From: Alphaproteobacteria bacterium UBA7691
Lineage (GTDB): Bacteria > Pseudomonadota > Alphaproteobacteria > Ferrovibrionales > Ferrovibrionaceae
Direction of reading: 5' to 3'
NCBI GenBank assembly: GCA_002482765.1
Contig: DLGP01000073.1
Span: 1 to 9,494, forward strand
Length of the DNA: 9,494 nucleotides
The notes under the pieces are model-generated. The model was not told the DNA's origin. It ran no database searches and saw nothing but the letters and a program-made list of their open reading frames with translations. The position numbers and the translations under genes were made by a program. Positions 1-5,397 of this stretch are shown piece by piece; position 1 is the stretch's first letter, and each line of letters opens with the position of its first letter.

Positions 1-444
1 CTGATCGGCGGCATCGCGGAAGCGCCGCGCGCCGCGCGGTGTGCCCAGATAGGCGCGGCCATCCACCGGGGTCAGCACCACGCCCAGCCGTGGCCGGCCT
101 TGCTCGATCAGCGCGATATTGACGGTGAATTCGCCATTGCGCTTGATGAATTCGCGGGTGCCATCCAGCGGATCAACCAGCCAGAACGGGCCATTGCCGA
201 TGGCCGGAATCTCGCCGCGCGCGGCGCATTCCTCGGCCACCACCGGCACGCCCGGGCAAAGCTGCGCCAGGCCGGCCAGGATCACTGCCTCGGCGGCTTC
301 GTCGGCATCGGTCACCGGGCTGTGGTCATCCTTGGCGCGGCTCTCAAACGGCGTGGCGTAAACCTGCATGATCGCATCCGCCGCCTGCTGCGCCAGCATG
401 CGCAAGCCTGCCGCCAGCGCCGGATTCTCACTCAAGCCCATCAT
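1..444 (-). CDS. cysQ: 3'(2'),5'-bisphosphate nucleotidase CysQ, N-terminal part (runs off the window)
   Basis: This is the first 148 residues of an inositol-monophosphatase-superfamily enzyme; the reading frame is open to base 1, and the family is usually about 260-270 residues, so the C-terminal 40 percent or so is missing. Visible motifs are KDDHSPVTDAD (about residues 38-48), the metal-binding VAEE (69-72) and DPLDGTREF (91-99). The last, followed by IKRNGEFTVNIALIE, is typical of CysQ rather than of SuhB or histidinol phosphatase. CysQ removes the 3' phosphate from PAP/PAPS in sulfur assimilation, using Mg2+. Two ATG codons follow each other directly (444-442 and 441-439). An AAGGA Shine-Dalgarno at 453-449 is 4 nt from the first and 7 nt from the second, so translation may start at 441. 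The first ATG abuts the stop of the upstream DUF3553 gene, so the two are probably co-transcribed and translationally coupled. Confidence 0.93.
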   Translation of the reverse strand, partial: MMGLSENPALAAGLRMLAQQAADAIMQVYATPFESRAKDDHSPVTDADEAAEAVILAGLAQLCPGVPVVAEECAARGEIPAIGNGPFWLVDPLDGTREFIKRNGEFTVNIALIEQGRPRLGVVLTPVDGRAYLGTPRGARRFRDAADQ

Positions 445-630
445 TCAATCCTTCGGCTGGCGCAGCCGCACCAATGCCACTTCATTGATATTCACCAGCC
501 GCTTGCCGGCATGTTCAAAATTCACCGTCACACGCGGCCCCACGGCGGATTGCACCTGGCCGGTGCCCCAATCCGGCGCCTGCGGATTCTCCACCCAATC
601 GCCGGGTGCAAAAGGCGATGGTGCCAGCAT
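445..630 (-). CDS. DUF3553 domain-containing small protein
   Basis: This 61-residue protein matches the alphaproteobacterial DUF3553 pattern: an N-terminal PGDWVENPQAPDWGTGQVQS stretch, then VGPRVTVNFEHAGKRLVNI. This is a small beta-barrel-like module that resembles the Tudor-like C-terminal domain of UvrD/PcrA helicases (hPxfGxGxV followed by VxVxF). That resemblance suggests, by inference only, binding to nucleic acid or to a protein such as RNA polymerase; no function is established to my knowledge. The start is well supported by an AGGAG ribosome site 7 nt before the ATG. Its stop codon is immediately followed by the cysQ ATG. It is transcribed divergently from chpT. Confidence 0.85.
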   Translation of the reverse strand: MLAPSPFAPGDWVENPQAPDWGTGQVQSAVGPRVTVNFEHAGKRLVNINEVALVRLRQPKD

Positions 631-637
631 GGTGGCG

Positions 638-642
638 CTCCT
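638..642 (-). promoter_or_regulatory. Shine-Dalgarno of the DUF3553 gene
   Basis: Read on the minus strand this is AGGAG with a 7-nt spacer (CGCCACC) to the ATG at 630-628. It is the best ribosome binding site in the window and fixes the start of the DUF3553 gene. It lies directly beside the 18-bp tandem duplication, whose edge begins at 645. Confidence 0.75.
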
Positions 643-644
643 GT

Positions 645-680
645 TTGCGAAAGCCTGGGTGATTGCGAAAGCCTGGGCGG
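645..680. repeat. 18-bp tandem duplication in the DUF3553/chpT divergent region
   Basis: Two adjoining 18-bp units (645-662 and 663-680) share an exact 15-base core, ttgcgaaagcctggg, and match at 16 of 18 positions. The repeat lies in the only non-coding region between the divergent DUF3553 and chpT genes, within the presumed 5' leader or promoter of the DUF3553 gene. It could be a recent slippage product or a doubled protein-binding site. The sequence alone does not tell which. Confidence 0.85.
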
Positions 681-691
681 CACTTTAAACA

Positions 692-722
692 GAATCAGCC
701 CGCAACTCCACGATCCGGATTC
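692..722. promoter_or_regulatory. Two GANTC sites just upstream of chpT
   Basis: GAATC at 692-696 and GATTC at 718-722 fit GANTC, the sequence methylated by the cell-cycle methyltransferase CcrM in many alphaproteobacteria. The second ends 3 bases before the chpT ATG. In Caulobacter, such sites in promoters can make transcription depend on methylation state, through GcrA and CcrM. Use of these two sites here is inference; the sites themselves are plain in the sequence. I found no full TTAA-N7-TTAA CtrA box and no convincing -35/-10 pair. Confidence 0.35.
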
Positions 723-725
723 TGC

Positions 726-1343
726 ATGACCGCCCAGCGCGATATCGACCTTGTGGCCTTGATCTGCTCCAAATTGTGCCACGATCTCGCCGGCAGTGTT
801 GGTGCGGTGTCCAATGGCGCCGAATTGCTGGCCGAGGAAACCGATGCCTCGATGCGCGAGGAAGCGATAAGGCTGATTGCCCAGAGCGCCAATGATGCCG
901 CCCGCCGGCTGGCATTTTTCCGCCTGGCTTTGGGCGCTTCGGGCGGCCTGGACGAGCCGATGGCCAGCGCCGATCTGGCCCGCGTGGCGGGGGATTATTT
1001 CCAGGGTGGCCGGGTGCGGCTTTTGCCGCTGGTCGGCCTGCCGGCCAGCCTGCCCAAGCCGCTGGCCAAGGCGTTGCTGCTTGGCCTCAGTGTGATGGCG
1101 ATGGCGTTGCCGCGCGGCGGCGCCCTGCGGCTGGATGTGCAGCAGGGTGAATGGCGGGTGCGCGCCGAAGGCACGCCCAGCAAATTGCCCGATGATGTGG
1201 CCGGCAGCCTGCTCAGCGATGTGGCGGTGGAGGAACCCGGCGGCGCCCTGGCGCGCCATGCCGCCGATCTGGCCGCCAGCGCCGGCTATCGCCTGGGGCT
1301 GGAAGCCGGGCCGGAAGGCGCCGCGCTCCGGTTTAGCAAATAG
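726..1343 (+). CDS. chpT: ChpT-type histidine phosphotransferase
   Basis: This 205-residue protein fits ChpT, the relay protein that in Caulobacter and Rhizobiales takes phosphate from the hybrid kinase CckA and passes it to CtrA and CpdR, controlling cell cycle, motility and development. The N-terminal dimerisation/phosphotransfer helices carry LICSKLCHDL, with His19 the probable phosphorylated residue, then VGAVSNGAELL (25-35). AIRLIAQSANDAARRLAFFRLALG (47-70) forms the second helix of the hairpin. The rest (about 80-205) is the degenerate Bergerat-like, ATPase-derived domain, which lacks ATP-binding motifs as expected. The more usual Pro before VGA is Ser here (GSVGA). I chose ATG 726 because it leads straight into the family N-terminus; an upstream TTG at 663 would add 21 residues unlike the family and would lie in the repeat. 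No Shine-Dalgarno is visible. The gene stands alone on its strand and converges on the EamA gene 10 bp downstream. Confidence 0.9.
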   Translation: MTAQRDIDLVALICSKLCHDLAGSVGAVSNGAELLAEETDASMREEAIRLIAQSANDAARRLAFFRLALGASGGLDEPMASADLARVAGDYFQGGRVRLLPLVGLPASLPKPLAKALLLGLSVMAMALPRGGALRLDVQQGEWRVRAEGTPSKLPDDVAGSLLSDVAVEEPGGALARHAADLAASAGYRLGLEAGPEGAALRFSK

Positions 1344-1353
1344 GGCGACCTAC

Positions 1354-2262
1354 TCAACGGCTCGGCTTGAGCACCGCGCCGAGCGCCAGGGTGATCAGGC
1401 CCAAAGCGCCGAATTCCGGCCAGCCCGGCTGCTCGCCCAGCATCAGCATGGACGAGAACACCCCCACCACCGGGATCATCAGGGTGGACAGGCCGCTGAC
1501 CTGGGCCGGCAGCACCTGCACCAGCCGGTTCCACACCCAATAGCAGAACACAAAGCAGATCACGGCGTTATACAGCGCCGCGCCCCAGGCCAGGGCGGAA
1601 TAGCTGTGCCAGCGGTCGGTTTCGAAGATCGGCGCCAGCAGCATGATCGGCAGCCCGCCTAGCACCATCTGCCAGCCGACAAACGGCACGCTGGGCATCG
1701 GGATGGCATACAGCTTGGTCAGCATGGTGCCGAAAGCCCAGGAAATTGCCGCGCCCAGCACCAGGGCCACACCCAGCGGGGCGGCCAGCATCGCCTGCCA
1801 TTCGCCGCCGAGCAAAACCGCCAGGCCGCATAGCCCGATCAGCAGCCCGGCCAGTTTCCAGCCATTCAGCCGTTCATGCAGGAAATAGGCTGAAAGCGGC
1901 ACCAGCCAGAGCGGCATGGTGAAGGCGATGATGGTGGTGCGCCCGGCCGGCAGCATGCCCAGGCCATACAGCACCAGCACATTCCAGCCGGTGATGTTGC
2001 ACAGCGAAATCAGCAGCATCTGGCGGAAACGCCCGGCCGGGATGCCCAGCGGCATGCGCATGGCGATGGCGATGGCAAACAGGCCGATGGCGCCGCCGCC
2101 CAGGCAGAAGGTGCGGAAGGTGAAAACCGGAATTTCGTTCAGGGCCAGCTTCATGATCGGCCAGTTCAGGCCCCAGAACAGCGTCAGCAGCGCCAGCAGG
2201 ATCAGCGACGAGGTGGATAAAGTGGCGCGCAGCGGGGCTGCTTTGGCGGCAGAATTGGTCAT
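1354..2262 (-). CDS. DMT-superfamily transporter, EamA family
   Basis: This 302-residue, strongly hydrophobic protein has two EamA repeats (about residues 20-151 and 163-298), the usual ten-helix layout of the drug/metabolite transporter superfamily. Family marks include FWGLNWP at the end of helix 1 (29-35), the GLGMLPAGRTTIIAFTMPLW segment (100-119), HER (129-131) at the end of repeat 1, and the matching LGEQPGWPEFGALGLITLALG (275-295) in repeat 2. It sits in the inner membrane and probably exports a small metabolite or amino acid. The substrate cannot be read from the sequence. The ATG at 2262 has no good Shine-Dalgarno. The ArsC-like gene lies 74 bp upstream on the same strand, so co-transcription is possible. 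A 7-bp GC hairpin at 1360-1384, inside its last codons, lacks a U tract. Confidence 0.92.
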   Translation of the reverse strand: MTNSAAKAAPLRATLSTSSLILLALLTLFWGLNWPIMKLALNEIPVFTFRTFCLGGGAIGLFAIAIAMRMPLGIPAGRFRQMLLISLCNITGWNVLVLYGLGMLPAGRTTIIAFTMPLWLVPLSAYFLHERLNGWKLAGLLIGLCGLAVLLGGEWQAMLAAPLGVALVLGAAISWAFGTMLTKLYAIPMPSVPFVGWQMVLGGLPIMLLAPIFETDRWHSYSALAWGAALYNAVICFVFCYWVWNRLVQVLPAQVSGLSTLMIPVVGVFSSMLMLGEQPGWPEFGALGLITLALGAVLKPSR

Positions 2263-2302
2263 GAGGCGTGCGGCATTTCGTTATAATTGTTTGCACGCAC
2301 TC

Positions 2303-2348
2303 TATATTCCTTCCTACAGGATGGCTATCGCCCTTCCTACAGGATGGC
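2303..2348. repeat. 23-bp tandem duplication spanning the stop codon of the ArsC-like gene
   Basis: Two directly adjoining 23-bp units (2303-2325 and 2326-2348) match at 20 of 23 positions, including an exact 17-base run, ccttcctacaggatggc (2309-2325 and 2332-2348). Read on the minus strand, the first unit contains the last codons and TAG stop of the ArsC-like gene. The second unit repeats this, stop triplet included, in the spacer before the EamA gene. The period is not a multiple of three, and the duplicated part lies after the stop, so the protein is unaffected. Confidence 0.85.
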
Positions 2349-2678
2349 GAGCACTGCCTCTGGCGGCCGGCCCAGGGCGGCCTTGGCGCCATGCACAAAG
2401 AGCGGCCGTTCCAGCGCCGCCGGATGCGCCGCCAAGGCGCGCAACAGGCCGGCATCGTCCAGCGTTGCCAGATCAATGCCGGCTTCGCGGGCTTCCTTGC
2501 TGCGCACGATATCGCGCAGCGGCCGGCCCAGCTTTTTCACGATGGCAGCCAGCTCGGCGGCGCTGGGCGGCTGGCGCAGATACTCGATCACCTGCGGGCT
2601 GACCCCCTGTTCGGCCAGCAAAGCCAGTGCCTGACGTGATTTTGAGCAACGCGGATTATGGTAGAATTGCGACGGCAT
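2337..2678 (-). CDS. ArsC-family (glutaredoxin-dependent) reductase, YfgD-like
   Basis: This 113-residue protein has the thioredoxin-fold ArsC layout. It begins QFYHNPRCSKSRQALALL, where Cys11 is the expected catalytic thiol. It continues with PLRDIVRSKE (the arginine matching Arg60 of E. coli ArsC), LERPLFV (Arg94 position) and LGRPPEAV near the end (Arg107 region). The catalytic loop reads NPRCSKSR, as in the YfgD branch, rather than NPxCGTSR of plasmid ArsC. No arsB, acr3 or arsR gene is adjacent. A housekeeping reductase role therefore seems more likely than dedicated arsenate resistance, though arsenate reduction is not excluded. I start at ATG 2678; an upstream ATG at 2726 would add 16 residues with no family match. 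The stop codon lies in a 23-bp tandem duplication. Confidence 0.88.
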   Translation of the reverse strand: MPSQFYHNPRCSKSRQALALLAEQGVSPQVIEYLRQPPSAAELAAIVKKLGRPLRDIVRSKEAREAGIDLATLDDAGLLRALAAHPAALERPLFVHGAKAALGRPPEAVLAIL

Positions 2679-2749
2679 GCCGGTTTCCGGGGAATTTTCA
2701 GAGGGCCAGAATGATTGCATTTTCATGACCCCGGTTTAAATAGCAAGCC
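2679..2749. promoter_or_regulatory. Divergent promoter region between the ArsC-like and ferritin-like genes
   Basis: This 71-bp spacer must hold the promoters of two divergent genes. It contains a short palindrome, ccggtttccgg (2680-2690), directly before the ArsC-like start. It also has an AT-rich stretch, tttaaata (2735-2742), which ends 7 bases before the ferritin-like ATG. The latter could serve as a weak -10 for a leaderless or very short-leader transcript, but no convincing -35 is seen. Neither gene has a strong Shine-Dalgarno. The assignment to promoters rests mainly on geometry. Confidence 0.4.
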
Positions 2750-3571
2750 ATGGCGCGGCATTGGACCCTCGACGATATCCCCTGGCAGCTTTTTGATCCC
2801 TCAAAAGTGGATGCGGATTTGCTGCGTGCGGTGAAGGCTGCCACCCTGGTGGAGCATAACGCTGAGGATTACGTCACCTATCTCTGCAACGTGTTTGCCG
2901 ATGACCCGGCGTTTCAGGCGGCGGTGCGGCAATGGGGCATCGAGGAAGAGCAGCATGGCCGCGCCCTGGCGCGCTGGTGCCAGCTTGCCGATCCGGGTTT
3001 TGATCCGGCCCAGGCAATGGCGGATTTCCAGGCGCATTACCGCCTGCCGCTGGATGTGACCGATTCCGTGCGTGGCAGCCTGAATGGCGAATTGGTGGCG
3101 CGCTGCGTGGTGGAATGCGGCACCTCCAGCTTTTACAGCGCGATCCGCGACGCCACCCAGGAACCGGTGCTGAAACTGGTGGCGGCGAAGATTGCCGGCG
3201 ATGAATTCCGCCATTTCAAGCTGTTTCTGGATCATCTGCAACGTTATCAGGCGAGCCAGCCGATGAGCCGGCTGGCGCGGCTGCGCATTGCGCTGGGCCG
3301 CATCAACGAAACCTCGGATGACGAACTGGCCATGGCCTATTGGTGCGGCAATGGCCGCCAGGGTGGCTATGACCGCGCCCGCGAAAGCGCCGCCTATGCC
3401 TGGCGCGCCAGCAGGCTTTACCGCTTCGGCCATATCCAGCGCGGCCTCGGCATGGCGCTGAAAGCCTGCGGCTTTGATCCGCAGGGCCGGTTCAGCCAGG
3501 TTTTTGCCGCTTTGGGCTGGCGCCTGCTGCAATGGCGCACAAGGCGGCTGGCTATTCAACTGGCGGAATAG
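2750..3571 (+). CDS. Ferritin-like di-iron protein of unknown function
   Basis: This 273-residue, mainly helical protein has the ligand pattern of the ferritin-like / acyl-ACP desaturase superfamily. Helix 1 has LVEHNAEDY (Glu35 or Glu39), helix 2 IEEEQHGRAL (Glu66 and His69 as ExxH), helix 3 VVECGTSSFY (Glu122) and helix 4 AGDEFRHFKLF (Glu152 and His155 as ExxH). All six ligands of a carboxylate-bridged di-iron site are thus available, so an O2-activating oxidase, desaturase-like or peroxide-handling role is plausible. The substrate is unknown. The C-terminal 100 residues are basic and Tyr/Trp-rich (for example AYAWRASRLYRFGHIQRG, 215-232), with no predicted signal peptide or clear membrane helix. 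The ATG at 2750 is the first good start; upstream sequence is AT-rich and lacks a clear Shine-Dalgarno. Two PAS_5 genes follow on the same strand after 47 bp. Confidence 0.82.
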   Translation: MARHWTLDDIPWQLFDPSKVDADLLRAVKAATLVEHNAEDYVTYLCNVFADDPAFQAAVRQWGIEEEQHGRALARWCQLADPGFDPAQAMADFQAHYRLPLDVTDSVRGSLNGELVARCVVECGTSSFYSAIRDATQEPVLKLVAAKIAGDEFRHFKLFLDHLQRYQASQPMSRLARLRIALGRINETSDDELAMAYWCGNGRQGGYDRARESAAYAWRASRLYRFGHIQRGLGMALKACGFDPQGRFSQVFAALGWRLLQWRTRRLAIQLAE

Positions 3572-3607
3572 ATAAGATTTCCGCTGATCTACTTGCGGGC
3601 CTATGCG

Positions 3608-3613
3608 TATAAT
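3608..3613 (+). promoter_or_regulatory. Candidate -10 (TATAAT) for a leaderless PAS gene
   Basis: A perfect TATAAT lies 5 bases before the ATG at 3619. A -10 here would place the transcription start at or next to the start codon, and no Shine-Dalgarno precedes the ATG, so the mRNA would be leaderless. GGGCC (3597-3601) and GGCCC (3614-3618) form an inverted repeat around the element, a possible operator or hairpin. The -35 position (about 3585-3590, tgatct) is a poor match to TTGACA, which lowers confidence. Confidence 0.4.
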
Positions 3614-3618
3614 GGCCC

Positions 3619-4113
3619 ATGCCGCGCCATTTCACTGTCATCACCGAAGCCGAAGTTGATCCCCGCCTGCGCCGCCTGCTGGCTTTCTGGCGCCAATCGG
3701 CCGGCGCGCGGCGCTATCCCGGCCGCGCCGCCGTTGATCCGCTGCAATTGAAGGAACTGCTCGGCCGGCTGGTGCTGGTGGATGCGGTGGATCAGGGGCC
3801 GCCCTCCACTGATCCGGGCCGCCCGGTGCGGTTCCGCTACCGCCTGTTTGGCACCGGCTACACATTTTATCATAACCGCGACATGACCGGAAAATGGGTC
3901 GATGAAGTGGCCGAGCCGACTTTCCGCGACGATCTGCTGGAGGTTTATGCCCTGGCGGTGGCGCAAGGGAAGCCCGGCTTTTATGCCTATGATTATATCG
4001 TTGATAGCCACCGCCATCGTTTCCAGGCTGCGCTGCTGCCGCTGGCCGAGGATGGCAGCAAGGTGGATATGGTGCTGACCTGCGCCGTGCCGCTCGATTC
4101 GGAATCGCCTTAG
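3619..4113 (+). CDS. PAS_5-family PAS-domain protein, first of a tandem pair
   Basis: This 164-residue protein is a single stand-alone PAS domain of the alphaproteobacterial PAS_5 type, with no kinase, cyclase or DNA-binding domain. The family layout is clear: FWRQ near residue 23, a PGRAAVDPLQL segment (34-44), LVLVDAV (51-57), RFRYRLFGTGYTFYHNRDMTGKWVDE (71-96), a YDYIV strand (124-128), HRFQAALLPLAEDG (133-146) and a final VDMVLTCAV strand. Ligand and partner are unknown; a sensory or regulatory role is inferred from the fold. It is about 53 percent identical by eye, over roughly 116 aligned residues, to the next gene. It differs from that gene by an insert of about 7 residues rich in Pro (PPSTDPGRP, 61-69). 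The start is fixed by the family N-terminus and a TATAAT just upstream. Confidence 0.85.
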   Translation: MPRHFTVITEAEVDPRLRRLLAFWRQSAGARRYPGRAAVDPLQLKELLGRLVLVDAVDQGPPSTDPGRPVRFRYRLFGTGYTFYHNRDMTGKWVDEVAEPTFRDDLLEVYALAVAQGKPGFYAYDYIVDSHRHRFQAALLPLAEDGSKVDMVLTCAVPLDSESP

Positions 4114-4128
4114 CGCTACTCTGTGGCG

Positions 4129-4602
4129 ATGGAAACGCCAAAGCATATCCAGTCCGTGCCGGCGCTGGAGCTGGAGCCGCAACTCACCAGCCTGGTGCAG
4201 TATTGGCGCGGCAAGGGGCGTGATGGCCGGCTGCCGGCGCGGGCCGATATCGATCCGCTGGATTTCCGCACTCTGCTCGGCCGCGTGCTATTGGTGGATG
4301 TGCTGCGTGAGGGCGGCGCGCTGCGTTATCGCTACCGCCTGTTCGGCACCGAATTCTATTTCTACCATGGCAGCGATCTCACCGGGCGTTATCTGGATGC
4401 CATCGCCAATGCCGAATTCCGCGCCGAATTGCTGGCGCAATATGATGCCGCCGTCACCACGCGCCAGCCGCAATACATGACCTACGATTATATCGTGGAA
4501 GCCGAACGGCATCGTTTTCATGCCGTGCTGCTGCCGCTGGCCAATGACGGCGAAACCGTGGATATGGTGCTGGGCTGCGGCGTGCGCGTCGCCGTGTTGT
4601 AG
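4129..4602 (+). CDS. PAS_5-family PAS-domain protein, second of a tandem pair
   Basis: This 157-residue paralogue of the preceding gene follows it after only 15 bp. The same blocks occur in the same order: QYWRGKG (25-31), LPARADIDPLDF (35-46), LLGRVLLVDV (49-58), RYRYRLFGTEFYFYHGSDLTGRYLDA (66-91), TYDYIVEAERHRFHAVLLPLANDG (118-141) and VDMVLGCGV. No output domain is fused. I prefer ATG 4129 over the GTG two codons earlier; neither has a Shine-Dalgarno, so translation may depend on the upstream gene. The pair probably arose by duplication, and the sequence divergence suggests it is not recent. The two proteins may form a heterodimer or sense different ligands. The gene converges on the alpha/beta hydrolase gene, with 6 bp between the stop codons. 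Confidence 0.84.
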   Translation: METPKHIQSVPALELEPQLTSLVQYWRGKGRDGRLPARADIDPLDFRTLLGRVLLVDVLREGGALRYRYRLFGTEFYFYHGSDLTGRYLDAIANAEFRAELLAQYDAAVTTRQPQYMTYDYIVEAERHRFHAVLLPLANDGETVDMVLGCGVRVAVL

Positions 4603-4608
4603 CACGCT

Positions 4609-5397
4609 CTATTCCGTTGGCGGCAAGTCCGCCAGCCAGTCGGCGCAGGCCTGGAACAAGGCCGTCTCGCGTGGTTCGCCAAACAGGAAATGGCTCATGC
4701 CCGGCATTTCGCGAAACACCGCGCGGCCGGGATATTTGCCGGCGATGGCGCGGCCGGTGGCGGCCGGCGTCACTTGATCGTCGCTGCCGGTCAGCACCAG
4801 CAGCGGGCAGCGCACACGATGGAAACTGACATGGCTGGCGGCATGCCAATCGAGCCACCACAGCATCGCCTCGAAGATGGCGCGGCCGGATTCCGGCACC
4901 AGCCGGGTGCAGGCATCGCGCTGCAAGGCCGGCGGCAGCTTGTCCATGGAATATTGCACCGCCAGCGCCGCATCGGGCGGCAGCGGTTTGCGCCAGATGG
5001 CGCCGCCCTGTACCAGCATGCTCACCCCGCTGCCCAGTTCATGCAGGCTGCCGGGCAGCACACCCCAGGGCGCCACCGGGGCCAGCAGGATGGCGGCACG
5101 GCACAGGTCACGCGCCGCCAGTTGCTGCGCCAGCAGGCCGCCCAGCGAATGGCCGATCAGCACCGGCTTCTGCGGCAGGCGGGCAATCTCGGCTTCCAGG
5201 GCCTCGCGATATTCCGCCAGGCCGTGCCGCGCCAGATCGGCATCCGGGCTGGCGCCGGCCTGTTCCGGGCCATGCAGCGGCAGGTCGGGGGCATGGGTGC
5301 GCCAGCCCAGATGGCTGAGCTGGGCGCGCAGCCGCTCAAACACCCAGCCGCCAACAAAGGCGCCGTGCAGCAGCAGAATGTCGCCGCGCTGGCTCAT
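4609..5397 (-). CDS. Alpha/beta-fold hydrolase
   Basis: This 262-residue protein has a complete alpha/beta-hydrolase catalytic set. It begins with a LLLHGAFVGGWVF oxyanion strand (8-20). The nucleophile elbow is IGHSLGG, with Ser84. The acid is Asp207 (or Asp206) in LVLTGSDDQVTP, and His236 lies in MPGMSHFLFGEP. A helical lid of about 90 residues (108-195) lies between. Length and layout match lipase/esterase-like cytoplasmic hydrolases; the substrate cannot be named. It is the last gene of the string that starts with the envC-like gene, 24 bp after the rppH stop. The start ATG (5397) lies in a 14-bp tandem duplication and has no Shine-Dalgarno, so translation is likely coupled to upstream reading. 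It could also be a later addition to an otherwise familiar four-gene operon. Confidence 0.9.
   Translation of the reverse strand: MSQRGDILLLHGAFVGGWVFERLRAQLSHLGWRTHAPDLPLHGPEQAGASPDADLARHGLAEYREALEAEIARLPQKPVLIGHSLGGLLAQQLAARDLCRAAILLAPVAPWGVLPGSLHELGSGVSMLVQGGAIWRKPLPPDAALAVQYSMDKLPPALQRDACTRLVPESGRAIFEAMLWWLDWHAASHVSFHRVRCPLLVLTGSDDQVTPAATGRAIAGKYPGRAVFREMPGMSHFLFGEPRETALFQACADWLADLPPTE

Noticed and set aside
100..729. Plus-strand open frame opposite cysQ and DUF3553
   Set aside because: It is the complement of two genes with clear motifs and has no recognisable domain.
1360..1384. Hairpin gctcggc / gccgagc with an 11-base loop, just after chpT, as a terminator
   Set aside because: No T tract follows on either strand and it lies inside the end of the EamA coding sequence; a seven-base GC stem is common at this base composition.
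2279..2287. TATAAC/TATAAT-like sequence before the EamA gene as its promoter
   Set aside because: The minus-strand -10 match is fair, but no -35 is found at 16-18 bp spacing on either strand, and no plus-strand gene starts there.
2679..2726. 16-residue N-terminal extension of the ArsC-like protein
   Set aside because: ArsC/YfgD proteins begin a few residues before the xYHNPRC motif, and the extension has no ribosome site or family match.
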